Source of the DNA: UBA4421 sp028228615
Lineage (GTDB): Bacteria > Pseudomonadota > Gammaproteobacteria > Pseudomonadales > Azotimanducaceae
NCBI GenBank assembly: GCA_028228615.1
Contig: JAOJBS010000010.1
Coordinates: 15,416-79,415 of the forward strand
Length of the DNA stretch: 64,000 nucleotides
Direction of reading: 5' to 3'
A program made the translations under genes and the position numbers. Shown piece by piece: positions 1 to 8,084 of the stretch. A model generated the notes under the pieces. That model did no database searches. It worked only from the letters and a program-made list of their open reading frames with translations, and had not been told where the DNA came from. The stretch's first letter is position 1; the number at the start of each line of letters is the position of its first letter.

Positions 1-135
1 GCGATAGTGCAGTGAAATTGGCAGAGTTAGCGCCTAGGTCTTGGTCGTATATGTTCATAGTTATCGGATTTCTGTATTCAGTTTGTATTGTTAGTTAGGC
101 CTGTCGAGGGTTGCAACCACTAGAGGTATCAAAGG

Positions 136-190
136 CCGAGTATCTCAGACGAGGCTCAGGCTGAGATACTCGGACGAAGCTCAGGCTGAG
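136..190. repeat. 13-bp perfect inverted repeat with overlapping direct repeat
   Basis: Arms at 136-148 and 161-173 are exact reverse complements (CCGAGTATCTCAG) around a 12-nt loop, so RNA from either strand could form a strong hairpin. A 17-bp direct repeat with one mismatch (149-165 and 174-190, core GCTCAGGCTGAG) overlaps the right arm. The element lies just downstream of the thioesterase stop codon at 235. No U-run follows on either strand, so a classical terminator is not clear. I see nothing else supportable in bases 1-135. Confidence 0.7.
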
Positions 191-234
191 GTCTCTCTTC
201 AATACTGTGCAGCTGGACTGGGCAGCTTAACGTG

Positions 235-1098
235 TTAGAGACTTGCAATGCACAGCGCTTGCAGTCGGGTTTGGTCTTCTGCGCTGAGGGATTTCGCTTT
301 TCTTGCCACCAAGTCCATGCGCACGGCCACAGCATGGGCTGAAAGGCAGCATTGCTGCGTTGCCACATTGAACATCAAATGACCAAATTGCTGGACCTTA
401 GGCGCAACATCAATCATGCCCGAAACCACCACGTAGCGATCAGACACCGCCAATGGATTATAAAAACGTTTACGAAACTCTAAAACCGCCCCGCCTTCAT
501 CGGGATCTGGCTCAGCATTATCTTCAAAACCGCTCCACAAATGCGGCATAGAATCCGATATACGACCCATATAATTATGCAGCATTAACAGACCCGAGCT
601 GGCGCATTCATCCGCCTGAATAATACCCTGCCCTATTGGCCGAAACCCTTTCGCCAGCGCTTGAGGCATGGAAAGTTGTGCAAAGGACAGATCCTGGGCA
701 ATACCCCGCGGTAGCGCATGGGTTAGAGATTGCGCGGTCTCCAGTTGTAGCGCTAGGCTGCCGCCCATGGATAAATCTGCAATTTGATACAACGCCGAGC
801 ATGCCACCTCGCCTGATGCGTCGTTGCGCAATTCGGCAACCACATTAAATTCATCGTGTTGTAAAAAACCAAAATAGCCGCTTAACGGAGCAGACAACCT
901 TGATTCATTTTGAAAACGCGAATGCTGTCGTGTGGTTCGCGACATCAGCGAGTCCACCTCGTCTGCCCGCAATAGGCCACTACTAATCAACCCCGCAGAA
1001 AGCGTTTGCCATAATTTTTGTTCGCAAAACCGCACATTGAGGTGATTATTTTCATCACACTCCCAACTATTTACACTGCCTCGATAGCTCAACTCCAC
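235..1098 (-). CDS. Hot-dog fold acyl-CoA thioesterase-like protein
   Basis: The 287-aa product opens with a hot-dog (4HBT-type) signature, YRGSVNSWECDENNHLNVRF, in which an Asp and His-x-Asn sit where thioesterases carry catalytic and CoA-binding residues. A second hot-dog-like half follows (FRKRFYNPLAVSDRYVVVSG), giving the length of a double hot-dog protein. It probably hydrolyses an acyl- or aryl-CoA in the cytoplasm; the substrate cannot be read. The start is GTG, supported by AAGGATTGAGCA just upstream. The same strand carries an Na+/solute symporter and an enoyl-CoA hydratase, so a small fatty- or organic-acid catabolic group is plausible but inferred. Confidence 0.65.
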   Translation of the reverse strand: MELSYRGSVNSWECDENNHLNVRFCEQKLWQTLSAGLISSGLLRADEVDSLMSRTTRQHSRFQNESRLSAPLSGYFGFLQHDEFNVVAELRNDASGEVACSALYQIADLSMGGSLALQLETAQSLTHALPRGIAQDLSFAQLSMPQALAKGFRPIGQGIIQADECASSGLLMLHNYMGRISDSMPHLWSGFEDNAEPDPDEGGAVLEFRKRFYNPLAVSDRYVVVSGMIDVAPKVQQFGHLMFNVATQQCCLSAHAVAVRMDLVARKAKSLSAEDQTRLQALCIASL

Positions 1099-1113
1099 TG
1101 CTCAATCCTTAAA

Positions 1114-1173
1114 TCTATGCCTAAATCTATGCCTAACTCTATGCCTAACTCTATGCTTAGCTCTTTGCCTAAA
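1114..1173. repeat. 12-bp tandem repeat, five degenerate units
   Basis: Units TCTATGCCTAAA, TCTATGCCTAAC (twice), TCTATGCTTAGC and TCTTTGCCTAAA follow each other head to tail between the start of the thioesterase gene and the stop of the NSS transporter. It is non-coding on current evidence. It is one of several short-period tandem arrays in spacers of this window. Confidence 0.85.
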
Positions 1174-1213
1174 AACCCCGGGGAAACACCCACCAACCAA
1201 TTCGGCTAATACG

Positions 1214-2560
1214 TCAAATAGTGGTCAGTAAAATGACAAATATCGCTGGCACCACAACAAAGCGCATTAACTGGTACCAAATATTAAAATAGCGCGGGTT
1301 TTCTATTGCCAACTCGTCGGCTGAAATGTGCTTGGGCAAAAACCATGCAACTAACAGTGCAATGAGCAGACCACCTAACGGCAAGAAAACTTGGTTGGGA
1401 ATATAGTCGACTAGCGTACCCAAGGTGTTACCAAAGAGCGCAACCTCGGCCCAGTGGTTGTAGGTGAGCACGCTCATAATACTAAAGGGTAATAATGTTC
1501 CGGTGGCCAACAAGGTGGCTTTGACTCGAGAGATTTTCAGCCATTGCATCACTGTACCCGTTATGGGTTCCGCAAGACCGACCATAGAGGTCACCGCTGC
1601 CACAGACAGCAGCAAGAAAAACAGCACTGCTACCACATCACCGCCCCACATTTGGTGAAATGCCAAAGGTAGCGTGAGAAAAATAAGCCCAGTGCCAGCA
1701 TCCGGCGCCATGCCGTTGTTGAACACCATAGGAAAAATCACCAGCCCCGCCAGCAAGGCCACGCCGGTATCTGCGGCGACAATGATCAAGGCGCACTTGG
1801 CGACAGAAATGGACTTTGGCAAATAGGCACCAAACATCATCATGCCGCCCATGGCTACACCGATGGAGAAAAATGCCTGGCTTAACGCTGCAAGAAAAGT
1901 GTCTGCACTGATCTTAGAAAAATCTGGCAAAAACAAATAGGCCAAGGTTTCTGGCACACCGCCGGCAAAGAGATTGAACACAAACAACACCAACAGCAGC
2001 GCGAATAAAGTCGGCATAAGTATTTTTACAGCACGTTCAATGCCTTGTTGCACACCGGCGCAAATAATAGCGCCCGCTGTAACCAAGGCTAAAACGGTCC
2101 AAAATATGGAGGTGGGTACGTCAAGTAAGACATTATCAAAGGCCGTTTTCGCAGTGAGGCTATCTGCGCCAGGCATCTGGCCTGTTAGGGCCAAGAAGAA
2201 GTAGTAAAGTACCCAACCGGCGACCACTGCATACGCCATTTGAATGAGGAATGCCGTTGTGACGTTGAGGGTGCCTATCCAAGACCAGTGGCGGCTAAGG
2301 CCTGCAGCGCTGGCTACAGCGTGGATGGAGGCCGGCGGACTAAAGCCGCCTCTGCGGCCAAGCATGATCTCCGCCATCAAAATGGGTACACCGATTAAGA
2401 AGGCGCACCCCAAATAAACGACGACAAATGCAGAGCCGCCGTTTTCGCCGGTAACGTAGGGAAAGCGCCAGATATTGCCTAGCCCGACGGCAAAGCCGAT
2501 GGAGGCCATCAAAAATCCGCCAGTTGATCCCCAGGCCGTTGACCCGGCGCTATTACTCAT
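1214..2560 (-). CDS. Na+-dependent NSS/SNF-family solute symporter
   Basis: The 448-aa integral membrane protein belongs to the neurotransmitter:sodium symporter family. The first transmembrane segment carries the hallmark GFAVGLGNIWRFPY, which contributes to the Na+ and substrate sites of LeuT-like transporters, followed by NGGSAFVVVY. About eleven to twelve hydrophobic segments can be counted, normal for bacterial members. It should import an amino acid or related organic solute with Na+ across the inner membrane; the substrate is not readable. ATG follows a GGGACGA ribosome site and lies 2 bp after the stop of the upstream enoyl-CoA hydratase, so the two are probably co-transcribed. Confidence 0.9.
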   Translation of the reverse strand: MSNSAGSTAWGSTGGFLMASIGFAVGLGNIWRFPYVTGENGGSAFVVVYLGCAFLIGVPILMAEIMLGRRGGFSPPASIHAVASAAGLSRHWSWIGTLNVTTAFLIQMAYAVVAGWVLYYFFLALTGQMPGADSLTAKTAFDNVLLDVPTSIFWTVLALVTAGAIICAGVQQGIERAVKILMPTLFALLLVLFVFNLFAGGVPETLAYLFLPDFSKISADTFLAALSQAFFSIGVAMGGMMMFGAYLPKSISVAKCALIIVAADTGVALLAGLVIFPMVFNNGMAPDAGTGLIFLTLPLAFHQMWGGDVVAVLFFLLLSVAAVTSMVGLAEPITGTVMQWLKISRVKATLLATGTLLPFSIMSVLTYNHWAEVALFGNTLGTLVDYIPNQVFLPLGGLLIALLVAWFLPKHISADELAIENPRYFNIWYQLMRFVVVPAIFVILLTTI

Positions 2561-2562
2561 CG

Positions 2563-3375
2563 CTATCGTCCCTTAAATTCTGGCGCGCGCTTTTCGACAA
2601 ACGCCTGAGACGCACCCTTATGGTCATCCGTGGTAAAGCAACGCGCCATGGACATGGCTTCACTGTCCAGAATCTGACTCAGAGATTGTGTGTTACTGGC
2701 ATTCAGGTTTTTCTTCATATAACCCAGAGCAACTGTGGGTAGCGCCGCCAGCTGGGCGGCCATAGCGCTTACTGCTTCAGGGAACGCTTCAGCAGTAACC
2801 GACTGATTGATCATCCCAAGGGCCAAAGCTTGCTCGCCAGTAATGACCTGCGCGGTGAACATCAGCTCTCGAGCTTTTGTATGCCCTACCAACAAAGGTA
2901 AAAAGTAGGACATGCCATAGTCACCAGACAAACCCACTTTAGAGAAGGCTGTGGTGATTTTCGCACTGTCTACGGCAATACGCAGGTCGCAAGCCAAGGC
3001 TAATGAGCACCCTGCCCCCGCTGCTGCACCGGGAATGGCGGCAAGCGTAGGCTTAGGCATTTCATGCAACATACGAGACACATCAAAGCCTGGGCGCAGC
3101 GCTTGAGCGCGTTGCTCTACGGTAGTTGGCGCCGAAGCACCCGACCCATCGCTTGCCGCAGCAAAGCCTTTTACATCGCCGCCCGCACAAAAAGCACTGC
3201 CCGCGCCGGTGAGCACTACGCAACGCACATTAGCGTCCATAGCAAGTCGAGGCAGGGCCTCCATTAGGCCTTGGATCATTTCACCGCTCATGGCGTTACG
3301 CGCTTCAGGTCGGTTCATGGTCAAGGTTGCAACGCCGTCCACAATGGATTCGGCTAAATGGGGTGTATGGCTCAT
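2563..3375 (-). CDS. Enoyl-CoA hydratase/isomerase family protein
   Basis: This 270-aa crotonase-superfamily enzyme has VTLTMNRPEARNAMS-type N-terminal strands and the two oxyanion-hole segments GSAFCAGGDVKGF and AIPGAAAGAGCSLALACD. The usual second hydratase Glu position reads GLSGDYGMSYFLP, an Asp-Tyr variant, so hydratase activity is less certain than isomerase or another crotonase reaction. ATG is preceded by GAGGATAAGAA. It is upstream of, and almost abuts, the NSS symporter gene, suggesting that the imported solute feeds a CoA pathway. The precise substrate is unknown. Confidence 0.85.
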   Translation of the reverse strand: MSHTPHLAESIVDGVATLTMNRPEARNAMSGEMIQGLMEALPRLAMDANVRCVVLTGAGSAFCAGGDVKGFAAASDGSGASAPTTVEQRAQALRPGFDVSRMLHEMPKPTLAAIPGAAAGAGCSLALACDLRIAVDSAKITTAFSKVGLSGDYGMSYFLPLLVGHTKARELMFTAQVITGEQALALGMINQSVTAEAFPEAVSAMAAQLAALPTVALGYMKKNLNASNTQSLSQILDSEAMSMARCFTTDDHKGASQAFVEKRAPEFKGR

Positions 3376-3541
3376 TTCTTATCCTCTTTCGCTAAAACAG
3401 TCATCAAACTGCGATTAAAATCATTGCCAAACCTTAGCCGAAATACCGCAAAATTTCGTCCGTCCGCCTAAATAAAAACATAAATAAAAACCGTTGCAGA
3501 CGGTGCGCTGCCCTGGCGCTAACGCATAAAACTGGAATACT

Positions 3542-4855
3542 TTACTGCTCCGCGGGCGGTGCCAGCTTAGTGGAGAGAAAATAAAACGCTAACCCGAGCA
3601 AAATCAGTCCAACAGCCCAAAGCACTTCAACAGGCCGCTCAATAACCAAATAGACCAAGGTCCAACTGACAATGACCGCGTACACCAATAAAGGCAGTGG
3701 ATACCAAGGGATGCGAAAAGGCCTAGCTAATTCGGGTTCGCGCACGCGCAAAACAAGCAGCCCCAGGACCGTTAACAGGGAGTTCAGCGCGAGAATGGTC
3801 CCCGAAAATATGATGATACTTTCAAAACTGGAGGTGGCTATGAGCAACAGAGTAATGGCCACTTGTAGTCCAACCGCATTTGCCGGCACGCCGCTTTTAG
3901 TCTCGCGAGCCAGCCACGCAAATAGGCGAAAATCTTGCCCCATAACCTGCAACGCTCGAGGGCCAGCCAGCAACATCGCGCTGACCGTGGAAATAAGCAA
4001 AATACTCAACATCACCCCAACTACCTTTGCGCCAGTTTCACCAAAGGCAAAACCCGCCACCACAAAGCCAATGTCGGCCTTACCCGCCATTGCAGACATG
4101 GGCGCAACGGACAAAAACATGGCGTGGAGCAGCAGATAAAGTACCGTCACTAGGGCGGTACCTATGATCAAAATTCGCGGCAACGCCTGGGCTGGATTTT
4201 TCACCTCACCGCTTAAATAGGTAGCCGCATTCCAACCAGTGTAGGCGTAGTTCACATAAATCAGCGCAACTGCAAACGCCCCTGTCCCCACCAGAGAGAA
4301 GTCTTGTACTGAGGGCACCCACTGCACCGCCTGCAATTGGTCTACCTGCCACCAGGCTGCGCCAACAAACACGAGAATGAGTAAAATCTTAATTGAAGTG
4401 AAAAGTTGCTGAAAGTTAGCGCTCTTACTGCGACTGCCAAAATGCAGAAAGCCGATAATGGCAACCATGCATAGGCCAATAGGCATAACGGGCGCGCCGG
4501 GAAAGACAGACTTGAAATAGGTCGCAGCGGTGATTGCCGCAGCCGCCGTGGGCGCAGAGAACCCAACGGTTACCGACACCCAACCTGAAACAAACCCTGC
4601 ACTGGGATGATAAATGCGGCTGAGAAAATTGTATTCGCCGCCGGACCTTGGCAGTGCAGCGCCTAATTCTGCGTAACACAGCGCCCCGCATAGCGCGACA
4701 ATGCCGCCGATAAACCACAACGCCAAGATAATTGGCGCAGAACGGATGTCCAGCAACTGAAAGCCCAGGCTGGTGAAAACCCCTGTGCCAATCATATTAG
4801 CCACAACCAACGTAATGGCCGTGCGCGAGGAGAAAAAATCCGAGGATTGAGCCAT
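3542..4855 (-). CDS. APC-superfamily amino acid permease
   Basis: The 437-aa polytopic protein begins with the APC transmembrane-1 motif ANMIGTGVFTSLGF, where the unwound GTG helix contacts substrate in AdiC/LAT-type carriers. Conserved ELGAALPRSGGEYNFL follows transmembrane 2. About twelve hydrophobic segments are visible. It is probably an amino acid/polyamine exchanger or H+-coupled transporter in the inner membrane. The start ATG has AAGG upstream. It is transcribed alone, separated by about 170 bp from the enoyl-CoA hydratase and divergent from the GNAT gene. Confidence 0.9.
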   Translation of the reverse strand: MAQSSDFFSSRTAITLVVANMIGTGVFTSLGFQLLDIRSAPIILALWFIGGIVALCGALCYAELGAALPRSGGEYNFLSRIYHPSAGFVSGWVSVTVGFSAPTAAAAITAATYFKSVFPGAPVMPIGLCMVAIIGFLHFGSRSKSANFQQLFTSIKILLILVFVGAAWWQVDQLQAVQWVPSVQDFSLVGTGAFAVALIYVNYAYTGWNAATYLSGEVKNPAQALPRILIIGTALVTVLYLLLHAMFLSVAPMSAMAGKADIGFVVAGFAFGETGAKVVGVMLSILLISTVSAMLLAGPRALQVMGQDFRLFAWLARETKSGVPANAVGLQVAITLLLIATSSFESIIIFSGTILALNSLLTVLGLLVLRVREPELARPFRIPWYPLPLLVYAVIVSWTLVYLVIERPVEVLWAVGLILLGLAFYFLSTKLAPPAEQ

Positions 4856-4949
4856 CTAAAAACCTTAATTACAGAACTGACAACATCACGACCGAGGCCT
4901 AGAATAGCCGCTTAACGACCCTACTCACACCATAAGTTCGGATACGCAC

Positions 4950-5423
4950 ATGAACCAACCTAAAATCCGCCCAGCTACAGCTGAGGATCAAGCTAGACTG
5001 CTTGAGTTATTGCCTTTACTGGCAGATTTTGACATCCCCAAAGCGCGGAAATCGGAAGATCTTTGGTTGGGCGATGTGCCGCTGTTAAAAGCGGTTCTAG
5101 CTGGCAATGCGAGTCAATCTTTTCTAGATGTTGCGGTCAACGAAGAGGATTTTATTTTGGGCTTGGTGCTGATCACCCTACGCGAAGAGTTGCTGAGTCA
5201 TGCCCCAAGTGCCCACTTGGAAGCAATAGTCGTTGCGCCAGAGGCCCGCGGCATGGGACTGGGTAGGACACTGTTGCAACATACTGAAGACGCCGTTAGG
5301 GAGCGCGGTGCCCATTCTCTTTCACTGCATGTGTTCAACAAAAATAAGCGCGCCAAAAGCTTGTACACAAGCCATGGTTTTGACAATGAGCTCATTCGCG
5401 CCATTAAGTGGCTGGACCAGTAA
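4950..5423 (+). CDS. GNAT-family N-acetyltransferase
   Basis: The 157-aa GNAT domain protein has motif A at LEAIVVAPEARGMGLGRTLL, containing the R-x-x-G-x-G/A acetyl-CoA pyrophosphate loop, and motif B at LHVFNKNKRAKSLYTSHGF. It likely transfers an acetyl group to a small-molecule or protein amine; the substrate is unknown. The length is typical. No strong ribosome-binding site is visible before ATG. The gene is divergent from the APC permease and convergent with the next enoyl-CoA hydratase. Confidence 0.85.
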   Translation: MNQPKIRPATAEDQARLLELLPLLADFDIPKARKSEDLWLGDVPLLKAVLAGNASQSFLDVAVNEEDFILGLVLITLREELLSHAPSAHLEAIVVAPEARGMGLGRTLLQHTEDAVRERGAHSLSLHVFNKNKRAKSLYTSHGFDNELIRAIKWLDQ

Positions 5424-5428
5424 AACGA

Positions 5429-5452
5429 CCGTTAGGTTAAATAACCCAACGG
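5429..5452. terminator. Hairpin between convergent genes
   Basis: Arms CCGTTAGGTT (5429-5438) and AACCCAACGG (5443-5452) pair with one mismatch around an AAAT loop, 6 bp after the GNAT stop and 23 bp beyond the convergent hydratase stop. There is no clear U-run, so it may stabilise 3' ends rather than terminate efficiently. Confidence 0.45.
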
Positions 5453-5474
5453 CCGTATGGGTCATTGCAGCGAT

Positions 5475-6272
5475 CTACTCTTCGCGATAGTTGCCGGGGC
5501 GCTTTTCAAAGAAAGCGTTAACCGCTTCCATATGGTCAGGCTCTGCATGGCAAACAGCCTGGAACGCAGCAGACTTGTCCAGCAACTCATCCAATGTGGC
5601 ATTTTGGCTGGCCCGCATTAACTGCTTGGTTAGACGGACCGCGTGCGGTGGGTTAGCGGCTATGCCTGCGGCAATCTCTTGCGCCCGCGCCAACAACTCT
5701 TCTGGTGCCACAACTTCAGACACCAATCCCATGCGCAGCGCAGCGTCCGCTTTTACTGGCTCTCCAGAAAAAGCCATCATGCACGCGTTGGAGTAGCCTA
5801 CGGCTCGTGGCAAGAACCACGCACCGCCATCACCAGGAATGATGCCCAGTTTAACGAAACTTTCAGCGAACATAGCCTTTTCACTGGCTATGCGAATATC
5901 GCACATAGTCGCCAAATCGCAGCCGGCGCCTACCGCTGGACCATTAACCGCCGCAATAATGGGCACATTCAACGCATAGATAGCGCGAGGAATACGCTGA
6001 ATACCACGTCTGTAAGAATCTGCTTGGTCATAGGGGTCGCCACTGAACAGACCGGTGCGATCGCGCATGTCTTTAACGTTACCGCCGGCACAGAACGCTG
6101 AACCTTCACCCGTTAGGACCACTGCACGAATTGCTTTATTGTCATTAATCTCGTCGCAAGTACGCTCAAAATCCTCAAACTGATCCGGCCCGGTCAGCGC
6201 GTTGCGCGTATCTGGGCTGGACATAGTGAGCGTCAACACGTGATTGCTTAGATTTCTTGTTAGAAAGGTCAT
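5475..6272 (-). CDS. Enoyl-CoA hydratase/isomerase family protein
   Basis: This crotonase-superfamily enzyme is 265 aa from the chosen start. Oxyanion-hole motifs GSAFCAGGNVKDM and AAVNGPAVGAGCDLATMCD are intact, and GIIPGDGGAWFLPRAVG carries the GDGG segment found in many hydratases and isomerases. The open frame extends upstream to 6371, but ATG at 6272 has a GGAG ribosome site 7 nt before it and gives the normal family N-terminus (MTFLTRNLSN), so it is preferred. It is a monocistronic neighbour of the GNAT gene. It is distinct in sequence from the other crotonase in this window, so the two are not a recent duplication. Confidence 0.85.
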   Translation of the reverse strand: MTFLTRNLSNHVLTLTMSSPDTRNALTGPDQFEDFERTCDEINDNKAIRAVVLTGEGSAFCAGGNVKDMRDRTGLFSGDPYDQADSYRRGIQRIPRAIYALNVPIIAAVNGPAVGAGCDLATMCDIRIASEKAMFAESFVKLGIIPGDGGAWFLPRAVGYSNACMMAFSGEPVKADAALRMGLVSEVVAPEELLARAQEIAAGIAANPPHAVRLTKQLMRASQNATLDELLDKSAAFQAVCHAEPDHMEAVNAFFEKRPGNYREE

Positions 6273-6607
6273 AACTACTCCATGGGTCTTAGCGAGCCAG
6301 AACATGCTGGCGAAAATTTTGTCAGCGCGAAGTCTGCTTATTTGTACCGTTGAAGGCAAGGCTGAAGACATCTACGAGTAATCGTGATATTCCCCATACA
6401 AGTCGACAAATACGCTTGTGACCTGACCAATATTCCGCCAATTCGCGCGAGCGCGTTATCGCAACTCATACGTTAAACTGTCACGCGCACTCTTAACAAC
6501 GCCGCGATTAGCCGTATGCATAAGACCGGAAGCAGAGCGCGCTGATAAGACGAGCAAACGCAACATTGGCTTAGCCTGCGCATCCAGTTTGAGAAAGGAG
6601 TGCTCAC
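6273..6607. other. Intergenic spacer, divergent promoter region
   Basis: This spacer separates the divergent enoyl-CoA hydratase and MutS-family genes and should hold both promoters. AGAAAGGAG at 6592-6600 is the ribosome site for the TTG start at 6608. I see no convincing gene or structured element here; the antisense ORF in this stretch overlaps the MutS-family gene and looks like a shadow. Confidence 0.5.
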
Positions 6608-7960
6608 TTGGACACTGACATTTTGATACTTGACCAGCACACGCTCAAAGATCTGGAAATCTTCGCTTCCAACGCAGCAGACAACTCTCTGTTCAAATTT
6701 TGCAATCTGACCCGAAGCGATGGCGGCGCAGATGTACTGTGGCGGCGCATGCAAGCCCCCTGGTCCAACGCTGCACGCATACAAAACACCCAAGCAGCCG
6801 TTGCCTTTGTCATGCAGCAGCGCGCGTGCTTTAGCAATATGCCATCTGCCTACGCAATGGATAGAACCCATGTCTATCTGCATGAAGTCATGCCGGTGAT
6901 CACAAACCGCAATCTAATAGAATTTGGCTTTAGTGCCTTTTCGCTACGCGCCAACCACGACCGCTACTATTACAAAATCATCACTGGCGTACAGGTCACC
7001 AATGGCCTCATTCGCAAGGCCAAAGCCTTCGTCGACCAACCCGCCTTAACCTCAGCCGCCGGTGAAGTAGCCCCCTACATTAATGAGATGCGCGAAATAT
7101 TAGACCGGCCGCGTTTTAAGAAATTGGTGGATGATGATGTTGGTGGTTGGTTTTGGAAAATCCTCCGACTGGACCAAACTTTTCGCCTAGATGAAAAAGT
7201 ATCCATCACCCGAATTCTTAAACTTATTTTTGAGATAGATGCCTTAATCGCAATGGCCGACGTCACAAGCCAAAACGGATTTGTCTTACCCGACCTTCAG
7301 GAAGGCCCCCTGGCCGTGCATGCCGAAGGACTAACGCATCCCTTCGTACCCTCTCCGGTGCGGAACCCTGTGGCCCTAGATCAAAACCAGCGCGTACTCT
7401 TTTTGACGGGACCCAACATGGCAGGCAAGACGACCTACCTGCGCGCCATTGCAACGGCGTTGTATTTTGCCCACCTAGGCATGGGGGTACCGGCGACCCG
7501 CTTCAGGTTCACGCCCGCACAACATTTGTTCAGCTCCATTTCATTGAGCGACGATTTACACAACGGTGTGAGTTACTTTCGCGCAGAGGCACTTCGAGCG
7601 AAAGCTGTTGCCCAGGCGATAGCAGATGGCAATCGAGTTATCGCTTTGCTGGACGAGCCTTTCAAAGGCACTAACGTTAAAGATGCGCTAGATGCCTCCC
7701 GTGCAATTTTAGAGCGTTTTTCCACCAAGCAAGATTGTCTATTTATGTTTTCGTCCCACCTGATTGAATTAAGTGATGAGATAACGGTGACCCAGCAAAT
7801 AGATTGTCGATATTTTGAAGCAGACGAAAGTGAAGGCAAGCTGCGCTTCGACTACCTTCTACGCCCCGGCGTTTCCAGCCAACGTTTAGGTATGCGCGTG
7901 CTCCGCGAGGAAGGTGTATTTGATTTATTAGATGATGAAAACCCGACAACACACAGTTGA
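6608..7960 (+). CDS. MutS-family ATPase lacking mismatch-binding domain
   Basis: The 450-aa protein has a C-terminal MutS-type ABC ATPase: Walker A LTGPNMAGKTTYLRAIAT at about residues 266-283, signature-region SLSDDLHNGVSYFRAEA, and Walker B with adjacent LLDEPFKGTN, matching the DE-x-x-x-GT pattern of MutS proteins. The N-terminal 260 aa resemble the helical lever/clamp region, and no mismatch-recognition domain I (F-x-E motif) is seen. It is therefore a MutS-like paralogue, not the mismatch-repair MutS. TTG is chosen because AGAAAGGAG lies at ideal distance. Its cellular role is unknown. The gene is convergent with the D-aminoacylase gene. Confidence 0.8.
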   Translation: MDTDILILDQHTLKDLEIFASNAADNSLFKFCNLTRSDGGADVLWRRMQAPWSNAARIQNTQAAVAFVMQQRACFSNMPSAYAMDRTHVYLHEVMPVITNRNLIEFGFSAFSLRANHDRYYYKIITGVQVTNGLIRKAKAFVDQPALTSAAGEVAPYINEMREILDRPRFKKLVDDDVGGWFWKILRLDQTFRLDEKVSITRILKLIFEIDALIAMADVTSQNGFVLPDLQEGPLAVHAEGLTHPFVPSPVRNPVALDQNQRVLFLTGPNMAGKTTYLRAIATALYFAHLGMGVPATRFRFTPAQHLFSSISLSDDLHNGVSYFRAEALRAKAVAQAIADGNRVIALLDEPFKGTNVKDALDASRAILERFSTKQDCLFMFSSHLIELSDEITVTQQIDCRYFEADESEGKLRFDYLLRPGVSSQRLGMRVLREEGVFDLLDDENPTTHS

Positions 7961-8084
7961 ACTCTGCACATTGCCTTATGTTTCTCCACCAGCAAGTACA
8001 CCGAGCCTCAACCCAAGCGCGACTGAGGTCTTAGAGGCGCTAAAGCCGGCGCTTTTGAATCTCACTCACGCAGGTCCGGTCTTG

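Noticed and set aside
3672..4139. 155-codon ORF antisense to the APC permease
   Set aside because: It lies entirely opposite a confidently assigned membrane transporter and has no recognisable domain.
6473..6883. 136-codon minus-strand ORF in the hydratase/MutS spacer
   Set aside because: More than half overlaps the MutS-family gene in antisense, and it shows no domain.
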